Shown in pieces: positions 52,721 through 64,000 of a stretch of 64,000 nt of DNA (positions are counted from its first letter, which is position 1; each line of letters opens with the position of its first letter). A model generated the notes under the pieces. The model made no database searches and was not told the DNA's origin. It saw only the letters and a list, made by a program, of their open reading frames with translations. The stretch covers positions 17,598,265 through 17,662,264 of the forward strand of contig NC_092573.1 in NCBI RefSeq assembly GCF_037975245.1, written 5' to 3'. The translations under genes were made by a program, and so were the position numbers. Source of the stretch: Apostichopus japonicus. Its lineage: Eukaryota > Echinodermata > Holothuroidea > Aspidochirotida > Stichopodidae.

Positions 52721-55028
52721 CGTTGCTTTCGGTATTGGCCCTGAGGTATTGGTCATTATGGACGTGGTTGGTCAGCCAATTAAGGGTTTTAACACCACCT
52801 CACCAGACCATGCCTCTCCAACTTCAATGCTATTGTTCACATTGCCATATATTTATAAGGCAGTTTAGGGTTACAAATGATTACCTATCTGACAATGGTT
52901 ATAGCAAGATACACAAAAAGGGACTCAACCAACAACTTGCAGTGTTTAATAGTTTATTAAAAGGATATGAATATTCATAAATAGTCTGTCAGACACGACT
53001 GATTATTGAGCTGATATCAAATGAGTTGATCAAAATATCTGCTGAAACTTAAATACCATGCCAACATTATGTAACAAGTGCTTAGATATGCCTTTCACTG
53101 ACTATCCCTATATTGGAATGTGGACATGGTTATTCTCTAGAGTTGTAACAAGTCTTATAATAAGTACTCGTCTGAGGGTTCACTTAAACTGAGAGTGGTG
53201 ATGACTCACATGTTTAAGAGTCACTTTATTATCTCTATGGGACAAAAAACTCCAGTCTAGTCATTGACTTGAGTGACTGCATTATCTCTATGGGGCAAAA
53301 ATCCCAGTCCAGTCATTGACTTGAGTGATTGTATTATCTCTATAGGGCAAAATGCTCCAGTCCAGTCATTGACTTGAGTGACTGTATTATCTCTATGGGA
53401 CAAAAAACCCAGTCCAGCCAGTCCAGTCCAGTCCAGCCATTCCCTTGAGTGACTGTATGGGGCAAAAAACTCCAGTCCAGATATTGACTTGAGTGACTGT
53501 ATATTTCTATGGGGCCAAATTCTCCAGTCCAGTCATTGACTTGAGTGACTGCATTATCTCCTTGGGACAAAAAACCCAGTCCAGCTATTCCCTTGAGTGA
53601 CTGTATTATCTCTATGGGGCAAAAAACTCTAGTCCAGATATTGGCTTGAGTGACTGTATATCTCTGAGGCCAAAAACTTCAGTCCAGTCATTGACTTGAG
53701 TGACTATTATCTCTATGGGGCAAAAAAACCCTTGTCCAGTCATTGACTTGAGTGACTGTATTATCTCTATGAGGCCAAAAACTCCAGTCCAGCCATTGAC
53801 TTGAGTGACAAAAAACTTTCACAAACTTTTGAGTCACTTTTCTTTTTGAAATTTGGTGGCTTGAGTCAAAGACTCATTACAACACTGTTACTCTCACAAA
53901 AGAAGTATGGAACTCGATGTCACATAGGCACTTCTGATGTTGTCAATTGCTGACCATTAATAGTCACAGTACATATACTGTGTAAAGTCGCAATATGAGT
54001 TTGTTGGACTAAACGGAATTCAATATATTCACTTTATAAGTTAGAAGTATGAAGTTTCTCTTTCATGCATGATTTTGTACGTTCCTTTTTGATAAGAGGT
54101 ATAAAATAATATTTCAAAATTTGAACGTGTTAATATTCATTTTAACAACAGAGTGATGTATATTTAACTGTGTTTATTGCAAAATTGTTTGGGATAATAT
54201 ATCCAAATTATGTTGCTTTCAAGCAGAAGCAATTGGATAAGATCTGGATAAGTATATTATGTGAATGAACTCCTGTTGAGACTTTGTGGCAAACATGCTG
54301 CTTTACACCTTGCACAATTGGAATGGTTTCAACATCAAACAGTCTCAATTTTGCCAACAGAAATTTCATATTGGATCTTCAAAATCAGATTACTGATAGC
54401 ATTAAAGGAGGGTTAATCTGCACTGGTCTCTTGGTAGAAATACCTGTTGAATAAATTTGTAATAAATTAGTTAATGAAGGTGAATTCATACTTCAAATGT
54501 CAATTTGTGTGTCAATCTGTACTGATATAATTATTTGCACCAGGTATCTGTGAATACTTGATGGCAAAATAAAATATATACTTGTAATTATGGCCACTGA
54601 ATCTGCTCTTAGTCTTGATTTCTTATTTATTAGGCATTGTCTATTTTCTCAATTGTCATATTAAAGAGGCTTTTTCAGTTTGGTCCACAACTTTAACACC
54701 TACCAACTACTTACTCAAAAGAAGATTCCAATTTATCACACTAAGGATATCCTCATTGTTTTTTTAACCAAAATGAAGGTTAATGATAAAGTTAATCAAC
54801 TTTATCCTCAGCATGATCTTTCTGGTCAGCAAATGTTGTACAGATTATATTTTTAATTGGTTATTGATCATTATCTCTTATGTTAGTCCTTTTGCTTCTG
54901 TTCCTCCCACCCCCCACAAAACTTATTCCAGTTCTTATATTCTTCATGTCTCAAAATGTTCCAATAATGAGATAGTAATCGAAGGAATGGTCCTGGAAAC
55001 TTGAAAACTCCATCCATGAATTGAGTAG
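52721..55028. other. Convergent intergenic space and 3' UTRs
   Basis: The 2.3 kb between the UTP15 stop and the METTL25B stop must contain both 3' UTRs. Candidate poly(A) signals are AATAAA at about 54450 and 54568 (plus) for UTP15, and TTTATT at 54626-54631 (AATAAA on the minus strand) for METTL25B; neither is proven. A minisatellite occupies 53213-53812. Confidence 0.45.
53213..53812. repeat. Minisatellite of about 54-57 bp, 10-11 copies
   Basis: The unit contains CCAGTCCAGTCATTGACTTG, AGTGACTGTATTATCTCTAT and GGGGCAAAAAACT. Copies vary in length, and one has an internal expansion of CCAGT (near 53410). It lies just 3' of UTP15 and may be transcribed in its 3' UTR. Confidence 0.9.
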
Positions 55029-58000
55029 TCACGCCTTTGTGGCTTGAAGTAGAAAGTTTCGCGGTGAAATGAACGGATCGAAAACGGCTGTCAGTTGACT
55101 CTCCACACCTGAATAGAATATGAACAAAGTTTGCAATTACTATAGTAGTGGATTAGACTACAAGTACTACAACACTTCGCAAGAATGACTTTCAAAAAGG
55201 TCTTATATTCCTCTACACCATTGCCAGACATTTTAGGGTGAGTGGAACTTCAGTCATTAAGATATATATGCCTGTGGCAACTCAAAATTGGATAGTATGT
55301 AAGATCCAAATTTGACAATTCTTGTCCCTAAAGCTTACTGTTGGAGGGAGAGTGGGAGGGGAAGGAAGAGACAGAGGGGAGGGGTGATTTCCTTTCATCT
55401 TGATGTAACTCCAGGCATTATTTTACACACTTTCCATCAGATTTCACTTGAGCAAATGTGATGTACAAACTGATTGTTCTCATCCAAAAAAGATGAAATC
55501 AGTTTGTAGCTAGCCTTAGTTGTTAATGACAATAATGACTGATGTCTAGGCTAGGTATGTTACCTATGAATATATGAGTGGGTCTTAGGTAAGTGTTACT
55601 GCTTCTCTTGAAAAGTGACATATATTTTCAACATTGTGAACATCTATTGTGAAATTAAATACAACAAAATTGTGGAACAGTTGCCATTTGAGCTTATTTA
55701 AATGGCATATAGAGTGAAAGAAAAGTTGTTCAAACTGGCCATAAAGTTTAAAACCTCATAACTTTTGACAGGTTTTGAGTAATTAGTGGCAGAGGATCCT
55801 AATTTTGCAGACTTGTGGTACAAGTACAACAACATGAGTAAGAGTACAAGTAGAGGTCCCTTGGTATGAGTACAAGGCTCTAGGTATTATGAGTGAGTAC
55901 CTAATTTTGCATTAGTATATATTCTAAATTCCAAAAGGCCGGACTATGAGTCAGCGTACATATCCACAAGGACCCTTGCTAGCATAGGACAAAGAGTACA
56001 GACTCACTGGAATTCTGTTTTGTGCTCATGGTTGTATTCACAAGCTCAAAAAGTTGCATACACTTAGAAAGCCAGTCTTGCTGAATTTTGGTACCGTGAA
56101 GCGAAGCTTCGCTTTGCAATCCCTTTAACGGTGAGGGAATATATACTGCAAAAGGACCAACTGCTTTAAAGAGTCAGGGGCACTCACCATTTTCCAGAAG
56201 GTATAACATTCTATCTATCAATATGAGGCTCTCCACGATAGGAGCCAGGCACAGCCGTAGTGAGTGGAAGATGATCAACCGTCCCCAGTGGGGTCTGTGC
56301 AGCTCTTCTAATTGGTGGGCAGTGAGAGGGTCAAAGGTCAAACCTAACTTCCTGAACACGGCATTGGCATAACTATTTGCAAAGAGGACAGAAAATGTGT
56401 TTCTTCTTCATACTTTCTAAAATGCATCATGGAGGAATAAAACCTCCATATTACACAAGAAAAATCTTAAAAAGTGCTCACAAACCTGGTCCACTCACCC
56501 TATTTATCTTGGATTTAACATGGATAAACACCTAACTAGATCAACCTGTTCCTTTTCAATTAGTGTTGAGATAAGTATGAAACATTCTGGGTATAGGACG
56601 AACATGCAACTTCCCTAAGCAACGGACCACCAACAGTGGATAACTGTCTCAAATACGGATGGAGGTGAGATTACGCTATTCAGCAGTATTTACAAGGAGC
56701 GCCATCATAAGGATGGAAATATCGCATTCCAAATCCATGAAACAACTGTATACATAAACAAATCAGTAAAAGATGTAGAAAAAGTGAGAAAATAAAGGCA
56801 AGACTGAATATTCTACCTAGAATTGGTTTAGGGTATAGTGACTGCTAAGCTGTCTCTCTCACTTCTATCTCACACACACACACACCCAAACAGAGTAAAC
56901 CCTACAGGAAAGATTTGGCCTCCTTAAGAATGAATGCACTCCGAATCAAGTTAACTTTTCACCCTTTTCCCACTTTCCTTGCCTAACCCCCACCCCCCTT
57001 CCCACCCTCATTGATTGAAACCTGCAAATCTCCCTATTTACTACTTACCATTGAAATGACATTCCATGTAGCTTCTTAACGCTACCAGTGGCTTTCTTAA
57101 TTTGTATAAACCCAGCATGCATTTTAACAAGATCTGGTTCTTCTTTCTGGATGAGAATCTCTAACATTGCTCGATATGCCTGGAAAATTAGATTGGGATC
57201 ATTATCTGAAGCGGAAAACAAAGAAAATTAAAGAAAATGTTACACTCTTTTCAAAAGACATAGCTTGAGCACAGCCCTTTTATTGAAGTTTATTTTCCAT
57301 CTTTTTTTCCCTTCATTTTGTAGTCTAAAGTTCAAAGGTAAATATTCAAAACCATTTCCTTAATAAAACCTGCATATCAGACGTTTTATTCTTCATTATC
57401 AGTTAATAAAATTGTTTCTATCAATCTTGGCCAACTCTGACTGAATAATACAATTTCTTTTACTATTGATTACCAGAGTTGTCAACAAGTCCCTAGCTGC
57501 AAGTCTCAAGTCAAGTCTCAAGTCTTTACCAGCAAGTCTCAAGTCAAGTCTCAAGTCACCTTGAAAATTTTGAGCGAGTCTCAAGTCAAGTCTCAAGTCT
57601 TTGGAGGTCGAGTCTCGAGTCAAGTCTCAAGTCCCTATGAGCAAGTCCCAAGTCAAGTCTCAAGTCTTTGAAGTTTGAATACAATGATGCAGGCTACGAA
57701 TAATGTAACAGTGTTCCAGAAATTATGTGGTATAAATTAAACAGCCGAATAGCAAAACTGGGGCACATGCCACAGAACAAATTACCTCAAAATTTGCTAG
57801 CCACTGTTTTATTGAAAAAGGCCAACTTTCAGTCAAACAGCAGCCCTGGATGGAATATTCAACCAAGCCAATGGTAGTTATGGTAACGCCTGTAGTCGTC
57901 GTTTTGGGCGCTCGTAATTCGAGCGTACACGAAACCATAATTATTTATTATCGATATCAACTTATGAAGTTATTTAATGATTTGAAAATTGTGAAATACA

Positions 58001-61000
58001 AACAAGTCTCTAGTAGAAAAACCGAGTCTTTTGAAGGCAAGTCTCAAGTCAAGTCCCAAGTCTTTGCTAACTTTTTGGGCAAGTCTCAAGTCAAGTCCCA
58101 AGTCTCTGACAGCCGAGTCTCGAGTCGAGTCTCAAGTCCTAAAATTTGCAACTCGAGTCGGACTCGAGTCCGAGTCCCTGACTCGAGTCCCCAACTCTGT
58201 TGATTACAAAGGTCTATGATAAAATTTGATGTGCTGGTTGAATTGATTTGTTGCTAACCTTTACACTTACATTGAAATAAAATTTAAAACAGAAGAAACA
58301 GTAACTAAAGAATGAAATACTTTGTAAGTTTGTAATAATATTCCAATAAAATTTCAAGTTGCTTCACATAGAATGCATCTATAGATTTCTCACTGCAATA
58401 AGCCAGGAAATTTTTCTTCCAACCAGGGCAAGGACAATATATATTTATCAGAAGTCTATAACACAGTTGGAAATTACAAACAGCGAAACCTGATAAATTT
58501 CCCTCTTGTTTGGTTCATTTTCTGCAAAATATTTAATTAAATTTTTAACAACAACAGTTAATATAGAAAATCAAGTGACATAAATTTGACAAGAAAAATA
58601 AAACTGAAACTAACCTTTTAATCTTTGGTAGTAGTTATCAAAGAAATGGCAAGCTAATTCCAAAGGTTCAAAGGTCAAAGGACTGCCACATAAACTTTTG
58701 ACCCAATCACTCATTGGGAATCCTGCTTCATGAAAATTCATCATGTCCAGTTCTTTGATCGGCTGTACGTACTGCATCTTCATGTAGCAGCAACCTACTA
58801 GAGCCAAAACTTTAGCTTCACGACATCTGATGAATAATCTTAGGATTGTAGGGCCAAGGTCTCCACATGTATGCAGACCAATTAATGTAAATGCGGCATT
58901 GCCTTCTGAGTTAGTAGATTTAATTTGAGACAAAACGTTTACATCTGTATCTGCCAAATCAGGCCTCCCCAAATGTTCAGATTCACAAAGTGTTGAATCA
59001 TTTGAAAGGAATACACTTTGGTCTGGGGATTCCGCATCGGGAAGAAATCTTTGAGAATAAGTTAAGTTTGTATCATCTTCTCTGTTTTGGTCCACTTTTA
59101 CAATCCTTTCATTCTCTGCAGGTACCTCTTGACTCCTAGCGGAAATCTTCCTATTTCTATTGGTTACCTGAGCTGTCTGATCATTTGAACTGAATAATTT
59201 TAGGATTGGTTCAGTACTAGAATGCAGGCTGGTTTTGTCTGTCATTTCCCTGCAATGTGTTTCTTTTGAATTATCTGGTGACAGCCTACTCTGTGGTGGA
59301 ACAGGCTTATTAGCAGATAGACTTCCATCTCCAGTTACTTTCATGACTTCATTCATTTTAACACCTTCACTTTTGTCCTTTTCACTTGATTCATATCCTT
59401 CAAACGAATCTCCTGTACAACTCCCCTCTGATTTATCTTCGACTTGATCAAGTCCTTCAGAATCCTGCTCTTCACTCATATGTTGGTTAACAATTTTGAC
59501 AAATTCTTTGACTGATATGTCAGGGTTGATGTTACACACGATATGAACAGGCGGCTGAAGAGGACTTGCCGACAACTTGGGCAAGTCCAAAATTCCCTTC
59601 TTTTTCTAACAGAGAGTTGAGAAGAGAATTCAGTATATTTCAAGAGTTAAATGTGGTATTTGTCTGCAGCTGGATTAGAAAAAAATACTCATTTTAAATT
59701 TTCTGTCACAAGCTTAGAGAAAGTCATAAATAATGATGGAGACAACATCGTACAGGATAATCATTGTGTTTCAACTGTTGATGTATAGTATCTTAAACAT
59801 GCACAACCAACAAGGAAATGATTGAATTAGAATTGGTTGCAGTTAAGTGCTGCATGCTATCAGCTGGTACAACCTGGGATTAAGGCTTTGAATGAAGTTC
59901 TAGCCAATTTCTTTTGGCTATTTCAAAACATTTGCTGACAATTTCCAGCTCACTTCACTGAGATTGTTTACATCATTTAAACAATATGACATACACTTTT
60001 AAAACAATTTATGACTCATAGTAATTCTACTATACTTAACAATGTTAATATTGCTTCTATTGATGACCACATTGATCAAACAAAGATATAAAAACTGAGA
60101 ATATAACCAATGTCCAAGAAAAGAATATAAGTACAGGCTATTAAACCATCTGAACAACTGATTCCAATTTAAAAATGGATCACTGTGGGAATTTCCTTTC
60201 ACACCGTCCCCCCCTCGCCCAAAATCTAGCCCTCATCCCCCTCCCATGTCATCCCCCTCCCTCACAACCTCGCCCACATCCATCTCCCATGTCATTCCCC
60301 CTCCCCCACAACCTAGCCCAAATCCACCTCCCATGTCATCCCCCTCCCCAACAACCTAGCCCACATCCACCTCCCATGTCATCCCCCTCCCAAACACCCT
60401 AGCCCACATCCACCTCCCATGTCATCCCCTCCCCAACAAACTAGCCCACATCCACCTCCCATGTCATCCCCCTCCCCAACACCCTAGCCCACATCCACCT
60501 CCCATGTCATCCCCTCCCCAACAACCTAGGCCACATCCACCTCCCATGTCATCCCCCTCCCCAACAACCTAGCCCACATCCACCTCCCAAGTCATCCCCT
60601 CCTCCACAACCTAGCCCACATCCACCTCCCATGTCATCCCCCTCCCCAACAACCTAGCCCACATCCACCTCCCAAGTCATCCCCTCCTCCACAACCTAGC
60701 CCACATCCACCTCCCATGTCATCCCCCTTGCCCACAACCTAGCCCACATCCACCTCCCATGTCATCCCCTCCCACACAACCTAGCCCACATCCACCTCCC
60801 ATGTCACCCACCTCCCCCACAACCTAGCCCACATCCACCTCCCATGTTAACCCCTACCCCACAACCTAGCCCACATCCACCACCCATGACATCCCCTCCC
60901 CCACAACCTAGCCCACATCCACCTCCCTTACACCCCTCCCCACAACCTAGCCCACATCCACCTCCCATGTCATCCCCTCCCCCACAACCTCGTCCACAAC

Positions 61001-63560
61001 CTAGCCCACATCCACCTCCCTTACACCCCTCCCCACAACCTAGCCCACATCCACCTCCCATGTCATCCCCTCCCCCACAACCTAGCCCACATCCACCTCC
61101 CATGTCATCCACCTCCCATGTCATCCCCAACCCCACAACCTAGCCCACATCCACCTCCCATGTCATTCTAAACCTGTAGATGTCTTGACTCCCTGTCAGT
61201 TTCCATTACTTGCTAACATAAATATATACTTACCCTTTTCTCCATCAATACTTCCACTTTTCTGAAATAGTAATTAGAAATTTGATGAACTTATAGCAAT
61301 TGACTAAACAAATGAATCCAATTGCAAAATAGAGCAGTGATAGTAAATTGGCATATTGATAGGCGGTACAAATGGGATTATCACAAATGGATTGATAAAT
61401 ATTTATATATTTTGTTTGAAAACATACAAAACAAACATCATTAAACAGCATCCCAGAAGAGTGACAGGAAAACCACAACGATGTGCAGTTTATTCTTATT
61501 ATTCAGTATTGCTGAACCAAACTTAACATTTCAATGACGTTGTGTTTCAATAAGATGACCAAAATGAAATGCTTCATGTTTTACTCTTTCATTGATAAAA
61601 TGAATTTTCAGGCCTGCTTTCATGGTACATCAACCCCCCAACGTTTATATCATAATTCTCATATTGGTAACTCCTTTTTACAGAGGGCAGTCTTTCCTTT
61701 CTACTGAGGTTCGAAATTTTCAATTCATAATCACACCGTTTCCAGTTACCCTCCTTTGTGCAAAAGCATTTGAATAAGTTCATCAAATACTTAATTTCAT
61801 ACAGATGATGATTAAATATCTATAAAAAAAACAAGGAAATAAAATTGAAAATATGTACATGCATGTTTCAAACCAGAGGTTCCTGAAATAATATTACAAG
61901 AAAGGAATATCAAATGATAAGAAATAATCTTGAATTTCCCAAAGGAATTATATCCTTGGGAAAGCAAAATATACTGTACCTGTCTACTTTCGCAGCTCCG
62001 TTGACATGGCAACCAGCTGCTTCTATGCTCATGACCTTTAACCCATAGCCAACTGATAGAAGTCTGGTCAAGTGGCCCAGTCCTCCTCCAACATCTACAA
62101 CCCTTCTCACTTTTGACAATTTGCAAGTCTTGTGAATGATCTATATAATAGGAAAGGGGAAAAATGATACAAATCCTTGCAATGAAGGTATTGACGGTGA
62201 CTCTGCAGTCAAATTTAAATCACCAATGCAATGCCCCTGAATTCATTTTTTCCTCAGAATTCTGTTATCATAATTAATAAATGAAGTTGGAAGTCAAAGA
62301 AATCAAATTCAGCAAGTCCATATTAAACTATTGATAATACAACTAGTAGAGTAAAAAACAGACAATGCCAACAAGCCATATTCATCATTGATCAATACAA
62401 TTTTCTTCAATTAAATTACTTAAATAAAAAATGAATAAATTAATTGTCCCTTTCTTCTAAATGATGTTATCAAGTTGCCTGTTTCCATGTAACCCTCAAA
62501 TCACTTGCAACAAAATGAACAATCCAAAGAAGTCAACTTTTATATCCACCAGCCAAAATTATCACCTTCCTAACCTATCTACTGTTGTAAAGACAACTTT
62601 AGGGCAATGAGTTTTACTTCAAGCTTCAACCAAACCTCAATGAGCAAAGAGGCTAGAAACATATCGTTGACTGATTTTTAATCTCCTCTGCTTTTGATAT
62701 TGTCTTGTTAAACATTGAAATAATTGAAAACTTGGCAAATGTACCTTCCGATTGTGTCTGAATAAGGAGACTTATATAAATTTAAACCTTAGCTAGGGAT
62801 AGCTGTTTTTGACATAGTATACTGCTGCGTTCATTACTGGTCATTGTGTTTGGGAAAGACTACTCAAGATGCCATTTTGAGAGAGTATATCTACTTTTAT
62901 TGATAGCACTATTCTATAATAGCATTATACTATACTTGTATTTCTGGATATCTCTGGTCTGACAGTTACAGTTTATATGTCAAATCTTTAAATATCAAAA
63001 CTCACCAAGCAGATAACACATGGGATGTTGCCATAAGTTTCTTATAATAATAGTTATTGCAAATGAAACCTTACAATTCCGTCTTTTGTACCTTCATTTT
63101 GAATTCAGATATGCCACTGTTTTGTACAGCTACATTTTATATCTCAAATCTCAAAAAAGCAAAACTCACAAAGCAGATGGGATGTTACCTTCATTTTTTT
63201 TATAATAACAGTTATTGCAAATGGAACCTTTTCATTTTAACCTTTAATTTGAATTCATATATGCCCAATTTTCATCCAAATTAGGCAAGAACCTTGTATG
63301 CATTCTATTGTATTATTGAGCAGCTTAGGTGAAATTACTGCTCAAAAATCATCTTGCACACAGTGACACTCACATCTGCCAAAGTTTGTATTTCGTGTCG
63401 CTTTTTAATCTTGACGTGGAACTTGAAGCAATGGTCAAGTTGATCAGGCAGTTTTTCCACAGGGTTGGGGTATTCAGCTACTCCAGGGAATCTATTCAAG
63501 GTCAAAGACTGTGTTGCAGCACAAAATGCCAACAACGAAAGAGGCCAGACAGTTGTATGT
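55029..63560 (-). CDS. METTL25B: METTL25B (RRNAD1)-like methyltransferase, 7 exons seen, 5' end missing
   Basis: Exons in gene order: 63560-63374, 62140-61980, 61261-61234, 59605-58615, 57205-57049, 56372-56188, 55108-55029 (TGA). Introns are GT-AG with matching phases, giving about 595 residues so far. Exon 1 here encodes TTVWPLSLLAF and KKRHEIQTLAD; exon 2 carries SAM-binding motif I, VVDVGGGLGHL; the 991-base exon carries GLHTCGDL and GCCYMKM; the end reads LAPIVESLILIDRMLYLLENG then FDPFISPRNFLLQATKA. These follow METTL25B rather than METTL25 in the RSVWPL-like N-terminal block and in GFPMSDW/LACHFFDNYYQRL. An insert of about 210 acidic, serine-rich residues sits between motif I and GLHTCGDL. 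The fold is a class I SAM-dependent methyltransferase; substrate not firmly known. At least one earlier exon must lie beyond the right edge, because 63560 starts in mid-codon. Confidence 0.9.
57474..58199. mobile_element. hAT-type MITE, 726 bp, in a METTL25B intron
   Basis: Perfect 8-bp target duplication TTGATTAC (57466-57473 and 58200-58207) flanks CAGAGTTG at the left and CAACTCTG at the right. Both ends run into arrays built from AAGTCTCAAGTC (about 57488-57670 and 58003-58195), with unique sequence between. The arrays are in the same orientation, so they are subterminal repeats and not an extended TIR. No transposase frame, hence non-autonomous. The undamaged duplication suggests recent insertion. 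Confidence 0.92.
60222..61166. repeat. C-rich 43-bp minisatellite in a METTL25B intron, about 22 copies
   Basis: The unit is CCTAGCCCACATCCACCTCC followed by CATGTCATCCCCCTCCCCAACAA (41-43 bp). Variants include CCAAGTCATCC and CTTACACCCCTCC, the latter in a duplicated longer block (about 60920-60985 and 61015-61080). The sense strand of METTL25B is G-rich here, so the unspliced transcript carries it as GGAGGTGGATGTGGGCTAGG units. Pro/His and Gly/Cys frames across it are artefacts. Confidence 0.95.
62962..63285. repeat. 164-bp tandem duplication in a METTL25B intron
   Basis: ACAGTTACAGTTTATATGTC ... GGGATGTTGCC ... TAATAATAGTTATTGCAAATG (from 62962) is repeated as ACAGCTACATTTTATATCTC ... GGGATGTTACC ... 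TAATAACAGTTATTGCAAATG (from about 63126), roughly 80-85 percent alike by eye. Confidence 0.75.
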
Positions 63561-64000
63561 CTAGAAGAGAAAGAGCAGGTGAAATATTTGGATTCATTTA
63601 TCATGTAGATCTTGCTAAGGTCCACTGGACTTCTAAGACATCAATAGCATCTCTTTTTATCTAACTATGTTGAACTTTGCTAAATAATTAGAAGGAAAAA
63701 AGCAACTTTCTAAGGATGAAGTATTTGTTGTGCTCATGCACATTTAATTGCCTAATTAAGTGTCATTGCAATTACACAGAAGATGTCGGTCTCACATTGT
63801 ATTTTTGACACATAACGTGTCAAAAATAAGAACACAAATTTACAGACATAACCCTCATTAGTGAAACTTGATACAAATGTCATTATCAAACTTTTTTGAT
63901 GCAAATTCATCAGACCTACGAAGGTACTGTACATCAGAGTTCCTCTCTAGTAATGTTCTACAAAGGCCAGAGACTTTATTTGGAGCAAACGTCACCAAAC
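63561..64000 (-). other. METTL25B intron at the right edge, no further exon seen
   Basis: The next upstream exon must end in phase 2 to join 63560. I found no frame in this stretch that resembles the N-terminal part of the family with a suitable donor. Confidence 0.4.

Noticed and set aside
60175-61143. Pro/His-rich and Gly/Cys-rich frames
   Set aside because: Products of the 43-bp minisatellite inside a METTL25B intron.

Overview
This is eukaryotic, intron-rich, AT-rich DNA, probably from a marine invertebrate deuterostome. An echinoderm is my best guess, but it rests only on intron/exon style, family-level protein resemblance and SINE/hAT-like repeats. There is no bacterial gene organisation. 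Apart from exons, most open frames are short and lack coding character.

Layout. Positions 1-45800 are gene-poor. They hold tRNA-derived SINE-like sequence (about 94-540), a 3.67 kb DNA transposon with CACTG termini and TA flanks (2671-6338) carrying one convincing coding exon and a nested hAT-type MITE, two further hAT-type MITEs (9174-9321 and 32734-33100), a 79-bp satellite array with higher-order structure (22830-24724), a lone P-loop exon of a Ras-family GTPase on the minus strand (25652-25757), a compound tetranucleotide microsatellite (30571-31224), and a 5 kb array of 45/47-bp repeats (36611-41597). Seventeen homopolymer G or C runs of 11-15 bases are scattered through the window.

Positions 45868-64000 are genic. 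A complete 11-exon UTP15 gene lies on the plus strand (45868-52720, 536 aa; a t-UTP component of the SSU processome). It converges tail-to-tail with a METTL25B (RRNAD1)-like methyltransferase gene on the minus strand (63560 to 55029, seven exons seen, 5' end outside the window). METTL25B introns contain a perfect-TSD 726-bp hAT MITE (57474-58199), a 43-bp C-rich minisatellite (60222-61166) and a 164-bp tandem duplication (62962-63285).

UTP15 acts in ribosomal RNA maturation. The METTL25B family has an old rRNA-dimethylase-like name but no firmly known reaction, so any functional pairing of the two neighbours would be speculation. All exon borders were read by eye from GT/AG sites, phase and protein family resemblance; no alignment was run.
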